A DNA stretch of 64,000 nucleotides, taken from Sedimentitalea sp039941015. GTDB taxonomy: Bacteria; Pseudomonadota; Alphaproteobacteria; Rhodobacterales; Rhodobacteraceae. This document shows, piece after piece, positions 45,296 through 55,561 of the stretch; positions within the stretch are counted from its first letter, which is position 1, and the number at the start of each line of letters is the position of its first letter. Made by a program: the position numbers and the translations under genes. The notes below the pieces were generated by a model, which saw only the letters and a list, made by a program, of their open reading frames with translations, was not told the origin of the DNA and made no database searches. Location of the stretch: assembly GCF_039941015.1 (NCBI RefSeq), contig NZ_JBDVFI010000053.1, one strand, 5' to 3'.

Positions 45296-46573
45296 ATGAC
45301 GCCGCTGATCCGGATCACCCTGATGTTCGTGGTTTTCGTCGACCTCATCGGTCAGGGTCTTGTGTTTCCGATTATCAATTCATTGATCATGAGCCCCAAA
45401 TCCGGCTTCCTGCCAGAGGCAACCGGACTGGGCATGCGTCATTTCAATTTCGGCCTTGTTGTCGGGATCTTCTTTCTCTCATGGTTCTTTGGTGTCGTGT
45501 ACGTCTCAAAGCTCTCGGACTCGATTGGCCGCAAGAACGCCCTGCTGATTTGCCTTACTGGGGCATTGGCAGGATATGCAATCACCATCGCTGCGATCAT
45601 GGTCAACAGTCTTTGGCTCTTGGTTCTCGGACGCGCCATCACCGGGTTTACTGCTGGCAACCAACCGATTGCGCAGGCTGCGATGATTGACGGCAGCACC
45701 GACGATGCCGACCGAGATCGCAATATGGGCTACATCGTCACCGGGGTCAGCTTTGGTTTGGTCGGGGGGCCGATCATCGGAGGGCTATTGTCCGATCCTG
45801 ACATCATCGGAAGTGTCGCAAGCTTTACGCTGCCGTTTTACGCTGCATTTGTTATGGTGCTGATTGCGATGGCGCTGGTGTTGTTCTTTTTTCACGATAT
45901 TCGCGTTGAACGTGTTCCGTACGTCTTTCGCCCGCGTGAGATCTTTGAAAGTTTCTGGCGGGTCTCCGAGTATCCGGTCGTGTTGGTCTTGCTGCCTGTC
46001 TACAGCCTGTTCATGATTGCGAATGTAACCTTTTACATATTTGTCGACAACTACCTGACCAGCGCATTCGGCTATGGGGTCGTCGGTGGTAGTGTTGCAA
46101 TGCTGGTGATCGGCGCGGCGCTGGCGACGAGCAGTACGTTCCTTGTGAACCCTGTTCAGAAGCGGTTTGGAAAACGCACGATTGTGGGTGCCAGCCTTGG
46201 CACCATGATGGTTTGCGCTATCGCTTTTGCGCTCATTCCAGTTGCGGCTTTGACATTCATTCCGATTTTTCTGTTCTATTTCTTGTTCGGCATATCCTAT
46301 CCGACTCTGCTGGGCCTGTTTTCAGGGAGCGTAGGGGGCGCTGATCAAGGCTGGATCATGGGTGTCACAACCTCGATATTCTGTCTTGCGGGCGGTATCA
46401 TGTCGCTAGCCGGTGGGGGACTGATGAGCATCTCAATACATGCGCCGTTCTATATCTCCGCAGGCGCCGCGATTATCGGCCTTATCGTTATGGGATTGAC
46501 GTGGGGCACACCGTCCATTCGGAAGCTCACCGCCAGACCTCAACAGGCGTCCGCGGCAACCCCGTCTGACTAG
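45296..46573 (+). CDS. MFS transporter (TetA-like drug/proton antiporter group)
   Basis: A 425-residue, 12-helix transporter. Helix 1 contains VVFVDLIGQGLVFP, the loop 2-3 motif is SKLSDSIGRKNALL, and the antiporter motif C region reads SFGLVGGPIIGGLLSD. AGGAGACACAAG precedes the ATG at 45296. Substrate unknown; it may export a small molecule. It stands alone, divergent from mtfA. Confidence 0.88.
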   Translation: MTPLIRITLMFVVFVDLIGQGLVFPIINSLIMSPKSGFLPEATGLGMRHFNFGLVVGIFFLSWFFGVVYVSKLSDSIGRKNALLICLTGALAGYAITIAAIMVNSLWLLVLGRAITGFTAGNQPIAQAAMIDGSTDDADRDRNMGYIVTGVSFGLVGGPIIGGLLSDPDIIGSVASFTLPFYAAFVMVLIAMALVLFFFHDIRVERVPYVFRPREIFESFWRVSEYPVVLVLLPVYSLFMIANVTFYIFVDNYLTSAFGYGVVGGSVAMLVIGAALATSSTFLVNPVQKRFGKRTIVGASLGTMMVCAIAFALIPVAALTFIPIFLFYFLFGISYPTLLGLFSGSVGGADQGWIMGVTTSIFCLAGGIMSLAGGGLMSISIHAPFYISAGAAIIGLIVMGLTWGTPSIRKLTARPQQASAATPSD

Positions 46574-46734
46574 GGTGCGGATTGGGTTTGCGTCTGCGGC
46601 CGGACGATTGCCCGGCTAATTGCTTTGCCAAGAGCGCTGTTTCCCGCAGGTGTAATATTCATTCGACCCAAGAGAGCATTCGCTTCTATGGTGAGATGCC
46701 GATAGAGTTCTCTGTCTGATAAAACGGCTTCATA

Positions 46735-48189
46735 ATGCACGATCAAAAAGATGCGATGACCCTGACTGGACTTCGATGGCCGAACTGGAGCCTGCAAGCG
46801 CAGGTGACCTTTGTGATCCTTCTGGTCGTCCTGGCGTTCGAAACCGCATCTGTCGGGCTTGATTACGTTCAGATCCGACAAAACCACCGGTCCGAGATTC
46901 GCAATCGGGGAGGAGCCTTCGTGCGCGAAGTATTGCCGGTGCTCGTCGCTGTACCCCCTGAGGAGCGCAGTGCCGTCGCGAAGCAATTCAACAGTTCTGA
47001 GCGGACGCTTCGGCTTGGTGACCAGCCGGGCATAACGGCTCAGGATGCGACACACCGATATCCGAGAATCGCGATCGCACTGGAAGACCGGTTTCGCAAG
47101 GATGGGTTTGAGATCGAAGCTCTGATGGTCGCCGACCGACGTATTGTCATGAGCGACGCGGACAACAATGTGTTTGGAGATTTTCTTACCGCGGGCCAGA
47201 GGTTTTCAACTTTGTCTGGGGATGACAGGCCGCCTGAGCCGGCAACCCTGTCGATCCTGTCCTTGAAATTGTCCGATGCGCTGAACTGGTACGATTTCTA
47301 CATCCTCACAGCACCGATGAGCATGGTTCCATTGCTGATCATGGCGTCTCTGGACACAATCATCGCCCTTATCTTCACTGTTTTCATGATCGCATTGATC
47401 CGACGCATTCTGGGTCCGATGAATGCCCTGTCGCAAGGTGCGGAACTGTTGGGCCGGGGGGAACAGATAGATGCTCTGACACCGCAAGGCAGCAGAGATG
47501 TCCGCGAAACCGTTCTTGCTTTTAACCGGATGAGCGAGCGGGTCAGACAAGCCTATGACTATCAATCATCGCTGATCCAGAGTCTCGGACATGATCTGCG
47601 CGGGCCGCTGGACCGGGTGCGACGGCTTGCAAAAAGGGCGTCTCCAGAGGCTGTACAAGACGACCTTGTCGTGCGGATCAACGCAGTCGATGACATTATC
47701 GGGTCGGTCACAAGTTTCACGCGTGCCACGCGCCGAGATGGCGGTTTGGTCAGGGTTGATCTGCCTTCTCTGCTTGATGCGCTGGTGGATGAGCAAGTGG
47801 ATCTGGGGAATATCTGCAGTTTGGATATCAAGGCGAATGTAACCGTAAAAGGACGTCATAACGCCCTGATGCGAACCTTCAGAAACCTGATAGAGAACGC
47901 TATAAAGTACGGCAATCTCGCTCGGGCGACACTGGATCGCAGCGATGGATTCGCGATTGTTACGGTGGACGACGAAGGTGAAGGGATCGCGCAGGATCAG
48001 TTGCAAAGCGCGTTCCGACCGTTTGAACGTCTGAACGCACAAGGCAAGGGGAGCGGCCTTGGACTGGCCATCGTGAAAGCCATCATTGTCGATCACGGCG
48101 GTGAGATCGAACTGACGAACCTGCATCCACATGGTTTACGGGCAACGGTGCGATTGCCGCTCGATCCGGTCGAAGTCAACCGGACCTGA
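46735..48189 (+). CDS. Sensor histidine kinase
   Basis: A 484-residue membrane kinase. Helices flank a periplasmic region of about 150 residues; a HAMP segment follows (RRILGPMNALSQGAELLGRGE). The phosphoacceptor His is about residue 286 in SLGHDLRGPLDRVR, and the ATPase domain has NLIENAIKYG, DDEGEGI and GSGLGLAI. It is convergent with and overlaps its probable response regulator gene by 14 bases. The periplasmic sensor has no family I recognise. Confidence 0.92.
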   Translation: MHDQKDAMTLTGLRWPNWSLQAQVTFVILLVVLAFETASVGLDYVQIRQNHRSEIRNRGGAFVREVLPVLVAVPPEERSAVAKQFNSSERTLRLGDQPGITAQDATHRYPRIAIALEDRFRKDGFEIEALMVADRRIVMSDADNNVFGDFLTAGQRFSTLSGDDRPPEPATLSILSLKLSDALNWYDFYILTAPMSMVPLLIMASLDTIIALIFTVFMIALIRRILGPMNALSQGAELLGRGEQIDALTPQGSRDVRETVLAFNRMSERVRQAYDYQSSLIQSLGHDLRGPLDRVRRLAKRASPEAVQDDLVVRINAVDDIIGSVTSFTRATRRDGGLVRVDLPSLLDALVDEQVDLGNICSLDIKANVTVKGRHNALMRTFRNLIENAIKYGNLARATLDRSDGFAIVTVDDEGEGIAQDQLQSAFRPFERLNAQGKGSGLGLAIVKAIIVDHGGEIELTNLHPHGLRATVRLPLDPVEVNRT

Positions 48190-48892
48190 ACGCGTAGCCC
48201 TGACCCCATACGGTTTCGATGAAAACCGGATCCGCAGGGTCTGGTTCGATCTTGGTTCTGAGACGGCGTATAAGGGTGTCCACGCTGCGATCCCCTGTGC
48301 CACCATGCTGGCGTACGCGCGCGATCGCCAACAAATCTTCGCGGCTACAAACCAAACCGGGATTGGTAAGGAAATAGCGGATCACCTGTGCCTCGCTCGA
48401 CGTTAGGGTGATCAGTCGGCCATCGTCATGTTGCAGGTGTCTCTCATCGTCGACAAAACGCCACGGGCCAAACCGGGTTGGTCTCTGATTGCCTGTGTCG
48501 CCTACCTGCGACCGCCGGAAAAACGCGCGGATACGCGCCAGAAGCTCCAGCATGATGTACGGTTTAACGATGTAATCGTCCGCTCCCAGTTCCAGCAGAG
48601 CGATCCGTTCAACATCATCTGTCACGGAACTTGCCATGATGATCCCCGACCGGGAGGTTTCGGCGATTTCCCGACACAGGACCTTCCCGCTGACGCCCGG
48701 CATCATGATGTCCAGCAGGTAGAGGTCATAGGGATTCTGCGAAATCAGCTTGCGCGCAGGACCGACGCTGTTGGCCCATTCGACATCATACCCGCGTTCC
48801 TCAAGAAAACTACGCGTCTGAGTCGCCAATTCCTCGTCGTCTTCAACGATAAGAATTCGATGCCCTTGGTCGGTTTCGGGTTCCGCCTTCAT
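48176..48892 (-). CDS. OmpR-family response regulator (RR1)
   Basis: A 238-residue regulator. The receiver domain has the acid pair EDD, the phosphoacceptor Asp61 in LLDIMMPG and Lys in YIVKPY; the C-terminal winged helix contains TLTSSEAQVIRYF and the recognition region DRSVDTLIRRLRTKIE. It is encoded tail-to-tail with the sensor kinase. RR2 at 49410 is a close paralogue, sharing HDDGRL and TLTSSEAQV. Confidence 0.92.
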   Translation of the reverse strand: MKAEPETDQGHRILIVEDDEELATQTRSFLEERGYDVEWANSVGPARKLISQNPYDLYLLDIMMPGVSGKVLCREIAETSRSGIIMASSVTDDVERIALLELGADDYIVKPYIMLELLARIRAFFRRSQVGDTGNQRPTRFGPWRFVDDERHLQHDDGRLITLTSSEAQVIRYFLTNPGLVCSREDLLAIARVRQHGGTGDRSVDTLIRRLRTKIEPDPADPVFIETVWGQGYAFRSG

Positions 48893-49409
48893 GTGTCGTG
48901 TCCCTTAATCCCCGCGCTGTATTCCGGATAGCACCTAATCGCTAAAACAACAAAGGTCGACGGTTCCGGCCAAAGGTACGGTTCGCGGCCTCGTGATGGG
49001 CCATGGCTCCTCAAAGGCTTGACGACCCCATAGGTTCAAGGGTCTGACCTGATCTTTCTGGTGTGACAAAAGTATGGACTTCCGTCCAACTTTACGCTGC
49101 CTTTCTAGCTCATGCCCGGCCTTCGTCGGTTCGTTCATTGATGAGATTGCATTCCAGATCGAAAAGACGCCACTGCGGCGGCACGCTCAGTGCCGCCATA
49201 TCCCGAATGTTCATTTTCTTGCGCGAGCTCTGATCCGCCCAAGCATTCTATGTCATAAGCGCGTTCACATAGGCCATGCTGGCCTTCTATACATGCTGCG
49301 ACAGAACTGAGGTCTCCTGACCGTTGCACCAGTTGGACACCAGCTCATTGCCATTCTGCCGGTCCACGCGCGCAATCCGACACCTATCACTTTACGGCAG
49401 TTGCGGGTC
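48893..49409. other. Intergenic stretch between RR1 and RR2
   Basis: 517 bases. Frames of 64-78 codons occur on both strands but show no recognised domain. TTTGTCACAC at 49061-49070 (minus strand) resembles the core of the 13-bp box found upstream of the secretion genes and lies about 170 bases before RR1. Confidence 0.4.
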
Positions 49410-50111
49410 TTAAAGGTTGAATACGTATCCGCGTCCCCAAACGGTTTGCAAATGGATCGGCTGACCTGGGTCGGTTTCGATCTTTTTGCGTAGGCGTTTG
49501 ATAAGGTTGTCGATGCTGCGATCATTGCGACCGACATGCTGGCGGATGCGTGACACGGCAAGCAGATCTTCGCGGTCAAAGACAATTTCTGGATTGGAGG
49601 TGAACAACCGCATGACCTGCGCCTCGCTGGATGTCAGCGTCACCAAGCGCCCATCGTCATGCAGCAAATGCCGTTCCTGTTCGTGCAATCGCCATGGGCC
49701 AAACCGGAGTGAATGCCGGTTCGGTCGTTTCCCGGAGCGTCTGAAATAGGCCCTGATCCGGGCCTGCAGTTCCAACATGTTGAACGGTTTGACAATGTAA
49801 TCATCTGCGCCGAAATCCAGCAAGGCGATCCGTTCGGCGTCATCGTCGACGGCGCTTATGACGATGATTCCGGCCTGCGTGGTCTCGGCGATTTCGCAGC
49901 ACAACACCCGCCCGTTTGTTCCGGGCAACAGCAGATCAAGCAGAACGAGTTCATCGGTGAATTCCGCTAGGCGCGACCGGGCTTCGGCGACCGACCCGGC
50001 GCTACGGACCGAATAGCCACGGCTTTCTAGCGCAGTGGCGACATCCCTGACAAAGTCAGCATCGTCATCGACGACCAGAATGCGTCCTTGCTTGGCCGTG
50101 TGCTTGATCAC
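49410..50111 (-). CDS. OmpR-family response regulator (RR2)
   Basis: A 233-residue regulator with receiver residues VVDDDAD, Asp59 in LLDLLLPG and FNMLELQARIR after the conserved IVKPF, and a C-terminal winged helix (TLTSSEAQVMRLF, DRSIDNLIKRLRKKIE). The GTG at 50111 has AAGGAT upstream and begins near the conserved sequence; a TTG at 50171 would add 20 residues. No second kinase gene accompanies it, so it may share the 46735-48189 kinase. It is divergent from the secreted lysozyme-like gene. Confidence 0.88.
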   Translation of the reverse strand: MIKHTAKQGRILVVDDDADFVRDVATALESRGYSVRSAGSVAEARSRLAEFTDELVLLDLLLPGTNGRVLCCEIAETTQAGIIVISAVDDDAERIALLDFGADDYIVKPFNMLELQARIRAYFRRSGKRPNRHSLRFGPWRLHEQERHLLHDDGRLVTLTSSEAQVMRLFTSNPEIVFDREDLLAVSRIRQHVGRNDRSIDNLIKRLRKKIETDPGQPIHLQTVWGRGYVFNL

Positions 50112-50160
50112 GTCGATTATCCTTTTGGTTGTAAGCCTGTCGATCGTGTCACGCGGGTCG

Positions 50161-50173
50161 AAATGTATCAAAG
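50161..50173 (-). promoter_or_regulatory. Secretion-locus box, copy 1
   Basis: Reads CTTTGATACATTT on the minus strand, between RR2 and the lysozyme-like gene. It matches the consensus CTTTGWHACANTT shared with three other promoters in this locus. Confidence 0.5.
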
Positions 50174-50363
50174 TCTAGCACGGCCGAAACAACTCTAATC
50201 TCTGCCAACTAAGGCACTGATTGAAATAGTTAATATCCGCTTTCGCAAAGTCTCGCCGACGGTTCGCCGGCTGGTTCCCATACTGTGTTCGCGCCGACAG
50301 GATAAAGGCTCGGACGTGGCCACGTCGAGTGCAATCTAAGATTGAAAGCAATGGAGACGTATA

Positions 50364-53222
50364 ATGCCGTCAGGAACATTTTCCGACTTTCTCGATGCTC
50401 TGCTTGCGTTCGAATCCGGTTGGGACCGGGAGCGATACGAAAATGGCACAATACAAGACTGGCAACTGACACAGTGGGCCGGAGGCCCGGTCACAGACTT
50501 CTATCCGACCTATTCCCGTTGGAATGACCTGAACGACGCCGAATGGGAGACAATGGCCTACCAATCGACCAACTCTCTGGGGTTTGTCGGGTTTCAGTTC
50601 GGCGAGGCGCTGCTGATTGACCTCGGATACTACGACGATACGGTCTACTATGGCGCGGGTGCGTCTTCCAATACATGGGATGGTACATGGACTGGCAAGA
50701 ACGGGGTCAACTCGCTGGACGCATTCAAGACCAAGGCGGCGCAATCCGTCGCCATACAGGAAGCATTCGGCTTTAACCTCTCGATCATTGAAGAAGGGCT
50801 ATCCACTTCCGGGCAGAGCCTGGGTGATTTTCTGGGGACGACATCGACCTATTCGGCACCTGATGGAACCACTCAAACTGTTGTCCTGACCCTGACTGGG
50901 ATCATGGCAGCGGCACATTTGCGCGGCGCGTATGGAACACTGAACCTGCTTCAGAACGGGTCGGTGTCCACGGATGAATACGGAACATCCATCTTGCAGT
51001 ATATCGATCAATTCGGTGGCTATGACGGCCCGACCGTTGATCAGGCAATAAACTACTTCGAGGACCGACTGACAGGTGATGAGGGTCTTGATGGGCCGGG
51101 CGATGGCAGATCGGTTCCCGGCAGTCAGGGCACGGCCGATGTGAGCGCGGATACCGCAGACGTTATCGTCACTTGGTCATACGGATCGGACATTTTGGAA
51201 ACCGGATTTGATCCCGCCACTGACACGATTTTTATGGACTGGATTTCGTCAGAAAGCCTGACTGTATCGGAAATCAACGGATCCGTCGTGTTCGAAATTC
51301 CCTCAAATGCGCAGAGACTGACGCTTCAGGGTGTTTCGTTGTCTGATCTGTCGCCGTCGAACTTCACAATTTTGGATGCGTCCGCCGCCGAGGAGATATT
51401 GGATCTCGTGTCCACGGGCACGTCACTTCAACCCGCCCCGGATCCGGAGCCGCAACCCGATCCAGAACCTGACCCTGTTCCGGAATCGGAGTCGACATCT
51501 GATGTGTCAGATCTCGACAACCCGTCGATTACAGCAGGCAATGCGGACGTGGTTGTCACCTGGGCCTATGGAAGCCAGACGGTTGTGCGGGAGTTTGATC
51601 CTGCAACGGACACCATTTTCGTTTCGTGGATCGGCGCCGAGCATCTGGAAGTGCGCGAAGAGGCCGGATGGCATAAATGCGCTTGATGCGACGGCCCGAG
51701 AAGAATTGTCATCCCTCATCGACAGCAGCGGCGGCACCAGTGGCCATGATGGACACACACACATGCATGTCATGATCGGGTTGGACAGTACCACGCAAAC
51801 AATTGATGGGTTCATGCCTGCGAAGGGCGATGTCATTGAAATATCTGCAGACGTCACAGCCGAGAACTTTGCCTTGTTTCAAGAAACCGGAGGTGCATTG
51901 GGCACAACCGTCCGGATCGAGATCACCCACAACGGCGCGACAACGCAGACCATCCTGACCGGCGTCAGCCTCGGGGATCTTGAGATTGGAAACTTCTCGG
52001 CTGACAGCCAAGGCGTGCGGAACGAGGTCGCCGCCACGCTTGGAGCCGACATCGCCCCCCCCCCCCCGAGAGCGGCGGCTATCAGCTTGTCTATGACAAT
52101 GACGGGTCGGACCCAACGGATGTAATACCTGACAGTGACGGGGTTGGTATAGTATATCGCGCTGACACAAATGCCGATGATATCACAGGTTTCAATCCCG
52201 CCATCGACCAGCTGGATTTTGGCGGCACCTCTGTGCATGGCATGATCGTGACGAAATCTCTGGCCGGAGAAATCGTCATCGACAGCCCATGGTCCAATGC
52301 TGCGCAAATCGTCCAGGGTGTCACATATCAGGCCGTTTCGCTGGCGAATTTCGGAATCGTCGGAAACGAACACTTCCGTCAGGACATGGGCGGCGTGATT
52401 TCATGGGAACAGAACATCGGGCCGAGGGATGCGGACACGGTCTATGTGCGCAGTCATGAATATGGCGTCAGCGAAACCGTGATGGACTTTGACCCCACAA
52501 GCATGAAAATCAGTTTTCTGTATTTCGGGACCCGCGAACGGCTGAGCGTGGAGGATAGTGATACCGGTCTGGTCATTTCGTCTCTGCCAACCGGACAAAG
52601 CATCACCTTTTCTGGTGTCGGCAAGGCGGATCTCATCCCGGGCCTGATAGAATTTCATCATGACCAGGTGATCGAGGACAATCTGGAGTTTCCGTTCGGC
52701 TTTGCTCAGGAGGATGTGACACTTGTAGATCGTACCATGCTTCTCACACCAGCTGGACCGGCAGGGGCGACAACGGACGGGTTTCAGACAAGCACTGGCA
52801 ATATGACTGGTATCAGCGCTGAAACTGAGGATGGATCGGACCCCCAGACCGAAGATGAATCAGATGATGGCCCCTCGATCGGCGACGACGGAGGAACGAC
52901 CCGTGAATTGGGGGCCGACGTCGACCTCGTCGACGTGACTTGGAACTGGGCTCACCAGTTTGAGCTTCTTGGTTTCGATCCATCGCAAGATCAATTTGAT
53001 TTCAATTCCCTTAGCAGTGATAATCTGTCGGTTGCGGAGGTTGATGGCGATCTGATCTTTGAAGTCGTCAAAAACGGGGGAAACAAGATCACAGTGCGCG
53101 ACGTCCAGGCCGAAGATCTGACCCTTGCAAACCTGAAAGCCGATGAATGGAACCCTATTCTAGAAAGCGACAGTATCATGATTGAGACGCTGGCAAGTCT
53201 TGGCTTTGATCCATTCGCCTGA
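50364..53222 (+). pseudogene. Large secreted lysozyme-like repeat protein, broken by two frame lesions
   Basis: As read, translation from ATG 50364 ends at 51686 after 440 residues. The N-terminal 230 residues look like a lysozyme/transglycosylase-type domain: possible catalytic Glu17 in AFESGWDRERY, then SLGFVGFQFGEALLIDLGYYDD and IMAAAHLRGAYG. Copies of a beta-rich repeat with FDPATDTI and LQGVSLSDLSPSNF-type segments follow. The second copy loses its middle at about 51665 with a frame change; coding continues in another frame to a run of 13 C at 52055-52067, where the frame changes again and runs to 53222. The intact ancestor would have about 980 residues. It precedes a type I exporter, so secretion is inferred. 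Confidence 0.7.
52055..52067 (+). repeat. Homopolymer tract of 13 C inside the lysozyme-like gene
   Basis: Thirteen consecutive C encode a short proline stretch between two repeat domains. With 13 C the upstream frame ends at 52125; with 14 or 11 C it continues into the downstream frame (A-P-P-P-P-E-S-G-G-Y). This is a typical slippage site, or a sequencing weak spot. Confidence 0.85.
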
Positions 53223-53230
53223 GCTCTGAG

Positions 53231-53257
53231 CGGTGTCGACCAATTGCGTCGACACCG
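53231..53257 (+). terminator. Terminator-like hairpin after the lysozyme-like gene
   Basis: Perfect 10-bp inverted repeat CGGTGTCGAC and GTCGACACCG with a 7-base loop, eight bases after the stop codon. No T tract follows. The remaining bases to 53719 contain one regulatory box and no supported gene. Confidence 0.65.
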
Positions 53258-53624
53258 ACAGACCCGGAATAGTCAGAGCAGTACTGCGAGACTGCTGGAT
53301 CAGCACGAACATCTTTCTTTTAGATGAGCTGTGATCTTTGAGCCTATGGCTTGATGGTACGTTGCGTTCCCAGAAATAAAACGAAGCACGATAGGGCAGG
53401 CACGTCGTCAGAATTGCAATACTGCGATTACGGACTTCGCTCTCACAGCTGATCGATGGCTCAGGATTTCTCGAACGGTGCCGTTTCTGTCAGGCAAATT
53501 TTGACGATCATATTGATCCGCCAAGGCGGCGCGGACGGCTCTGCGCAACCCGTGCGTCAACCTTTCCGACAGCATATGCAGTGGCCTCTGGCAGCAATTT
53601 AAGCCACCGGCTGAAATTGTGTCA

Positions 53625-53637
53625 AAGTGTGACAAAG
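53625..53637 (-). promoter_or_regulatory. Secretion-locus box, copy 2
   Basis: CTTTGTCACACTT on the minus strand, 83 bases before the exporter start. It continues as a tandem TTTGTCACAC-TTTGACACAA with a 10-base period, the arrangement expected for OmpR-type regulators. Confidence 0.55.
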
Positions 53638-53719
53638 CATTTCTTTTGAAGGGCTTAGACTTGTGACTGGCGCGGCCTGTTGCCACGTAAGTTTCGTGAA
53701 TTCAATTCAGGAGATTAAC

Positions 53720-55492
53720 ATGAAGTCGTCTACAGAAGTGCATCCTCAGCTCTCCGAGGCGCGGCGCGCCATGGTGGGCAGCCTTACTGCCATAGGATTG
53801 TTCAGCGGCGTCGTGAATCTGCTGATGCTGACCGGTCCTCTCTTCATGCTACAGGTCTATGACCGCGTTCTTGCTAGTCAGAGCGTCAGCACATTGGCCG
53901 CGCTGGCTGTTCTGGCCGCTGGTCTATATGGGTTCATGGCGTTGATTGATGCGGCCCGGACCCGTTTGCTGGTGACCATGGGGCACAAGTTTGAACAGCG
54001 TTTGTCCCGTGTGGCATTCGATAGTACCATAGCCGAAACAAGCCGGCCCGCCCAAGGCCGAAATGCGATCCGCGATGTTGAGCAAATTCGCAGCTTTCTG
54101 TCGGGGCAGGGTGCTGCAGCGCTGTTCGACATGCCTTGGATGCCGATATATCTGGGCCTTGTCTTTGCGTTGCACGTCTGGCTTGGAATTGTTGGCATTC
54201 TTGGGGCGGTGGTTTTGCTTGCCGGCGCGGTCGTCACCGACCGGATCGTGCGCCGGGCAACGCTATCGCAATCCGAACAGGCGGGTCGCCGCGCAAGACT
54301 GACTGAGGCCAGCCGCCGCAATGCTGAAACCGTCCGTGCTTTGGGGATGCAGTCACATCTGGCGTCGGCTTGGCAAAACGTGAATGACCGCTTCCTGCAG
54401 GTCAGCGCCCGCGCCGCGCTTGCCGTTGGGCTGTCGTCGAGCGCCACCAAGGTCTTTCGTTTGGGCCTGCAGTCGGCGATCCTTGCGGTGGCCGCGTATC
54501 TCGCGATTCACAATGAACTTTCGCCGGGCTCAATCGTTGCAGCATCGGTCATTATGTCCCGCGGGTTGCAACCTATCGAAACGCTGGTCGGCAGCTGGCG
54601 CGGCATCGTCGGAGCGGGGCGGGCATGGCAGCAACTGAAATGCACTCTGGCGGGCGGAAACGAAACGGCGCAACTGGAATTGCCAGACGCCAAATCATCC
54701 CTGACGGTCGAAGGGTTGATCGTTGTGCCACCCGGCGCCAAACAGGCTGCGCTGAAGGGTGTCGGTTTTGGGCTCTCGGTCGGCGAAGCGCTGGCGGTCA
54801 TCGGACCCACCGGTGGCGGCAAGTCGACGCTTGCGCGGGCCTTGGTATCGGCTTGGTCAGCGTCGCGCGGCACAGTACGTCTGGATGGCGTTCCGATGGA
54901 TCAGTTCCGGCCTGAGGATCTGGGCCGGCAGATCGGTTATCTGCCGCAGGACGTCGAATTATTCGAAGGCACGATAGCGCAAAATATTGCCCGTTTTGAT
55001 CCGGATGCTTTGGACGAGAACATAGTTGCCGCCGCGATGGCCGCTGGTGTGCATGAACTGGTAGCCAACCTTGAGGGCGGGTACGGCGCTATGGTCGGTG
55101 AACGGGGCGCGGCCCTATCAGGCGGCCAGCGGCAGCGGATCGCGTTGGCGCGGGCGCTTTATGGTGACCCATTCCTGATTGTCTTGGATGAACCGAACTC
55201 GAACTTGGATAGCACTGGCGAAGCCGCGCTTAACGCCGCCATCGTGGCCGCCAAGGGTCGTGGTGCCATCGTTGTCGTAATTGCCCATCGTGCCACTGTG
55301 CTTGGCGCGGTCGACAAGATCCTGGTGATGGAGAATGGCCAGGTTGCCGCATTCGGGTCGCGGGACGACGTCTTGCAACGCATGCGTGCCGAGAACCAGG
55401 CGACGGTCCGCGAAGCTCAACCCCAAACAGCCGGTGGTGTCGGGGTTATGCGTGGTGCCGCGCCGACAGCCCCGCAGGCGGCGGCAGGCTGA
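53720..55492 (+). CDS. Type I secretion ABC exporter (PrtD/LapB-like permease-ATPase)
   Basis: A 590-residue half-transporter. Six membrane helices lie in residues 20-310 (GLFSGVVNLLMLTGPLFMLQVYDRVL is the PrtD-type first segment), followed by the ATPase with GPTGGGKST, LSGGQRQRI, VLDEPNSNLD and H-loop VIAHR. No C39 peptidase domain is present, so substrates keep their C-terminal signal. CAGGAGATTAAC precedes the ATG at 53720. It pairs with the membrane-fusion gene 69 bases downstream and presumably with a TolC-like porin encoded elsewhere. Confidence 0.93.
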   Translation: MKSSTEVHPQLSEARRAMVGSLTAIGLFSGVVNLLMLTGPLFMLQVYDRVLASQSVSTLAALAVLAAGLYGFMALIDAARTRLLVTMGHKFEQRLSRVAFDSTIAETSRPAQGRNAIRDVEQIRSFLSGQGAAALFDMPWMPIYLGLVFALHVWLGIVGILGAVVLLAGAVVTDRIVRRATLSQSEQAGRRARLTEASRRNAETVRALGMQSHLASAWQNVNDRFLQVSARAALAVGLSSSATKVFRLGLQSAILAVAAYLAIHNELSPGSIVAASVIMSRGLQPIETLVGSWRGIVGAGRAWQQLKCTLAGGNETAQLELPDAKSSLTVEGLIVVPPGAKQAALKGVGFGLSVGEALAVIGPTGGGKSTLARALVSAWSASRGTVRLDGVPMDQFRPEDLGRQIGYLPQDVELFEGTIAQNIARFDPDALDENIVAAAMAAGVHELVANLEGGYGAMVGERGAALSGGQRQRIALARALYGDPFLIVLDEPNSNLDSTGEAALNAAIVAAKGRGAIVVVIAHRATVLGAVDKILVMENGQVAAFGSRDDVLQRMRAENQATVREAQPQTAGGVGVMRGAAPTAPQAAAG

Positions 55493-55561
55493 ACTGCCGT
55501 TACCGATCCCGGCTTGCCCGGGCGACCAATAGCTATTGATGCATTTTATCAGGAGATCAAC

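Noticed and set aside
46570..47055. Minus-strand frame of 161 codons at the start of the kinase gene
   Set aside because: Mostly opposite conserved kinase sequence; the short part outside it shows no family.
53408..53686. Minus-strand frame of 92 codons before the exporter gene
   Set aside because: Covers the regulatory box and has no recognised domain or start signal.
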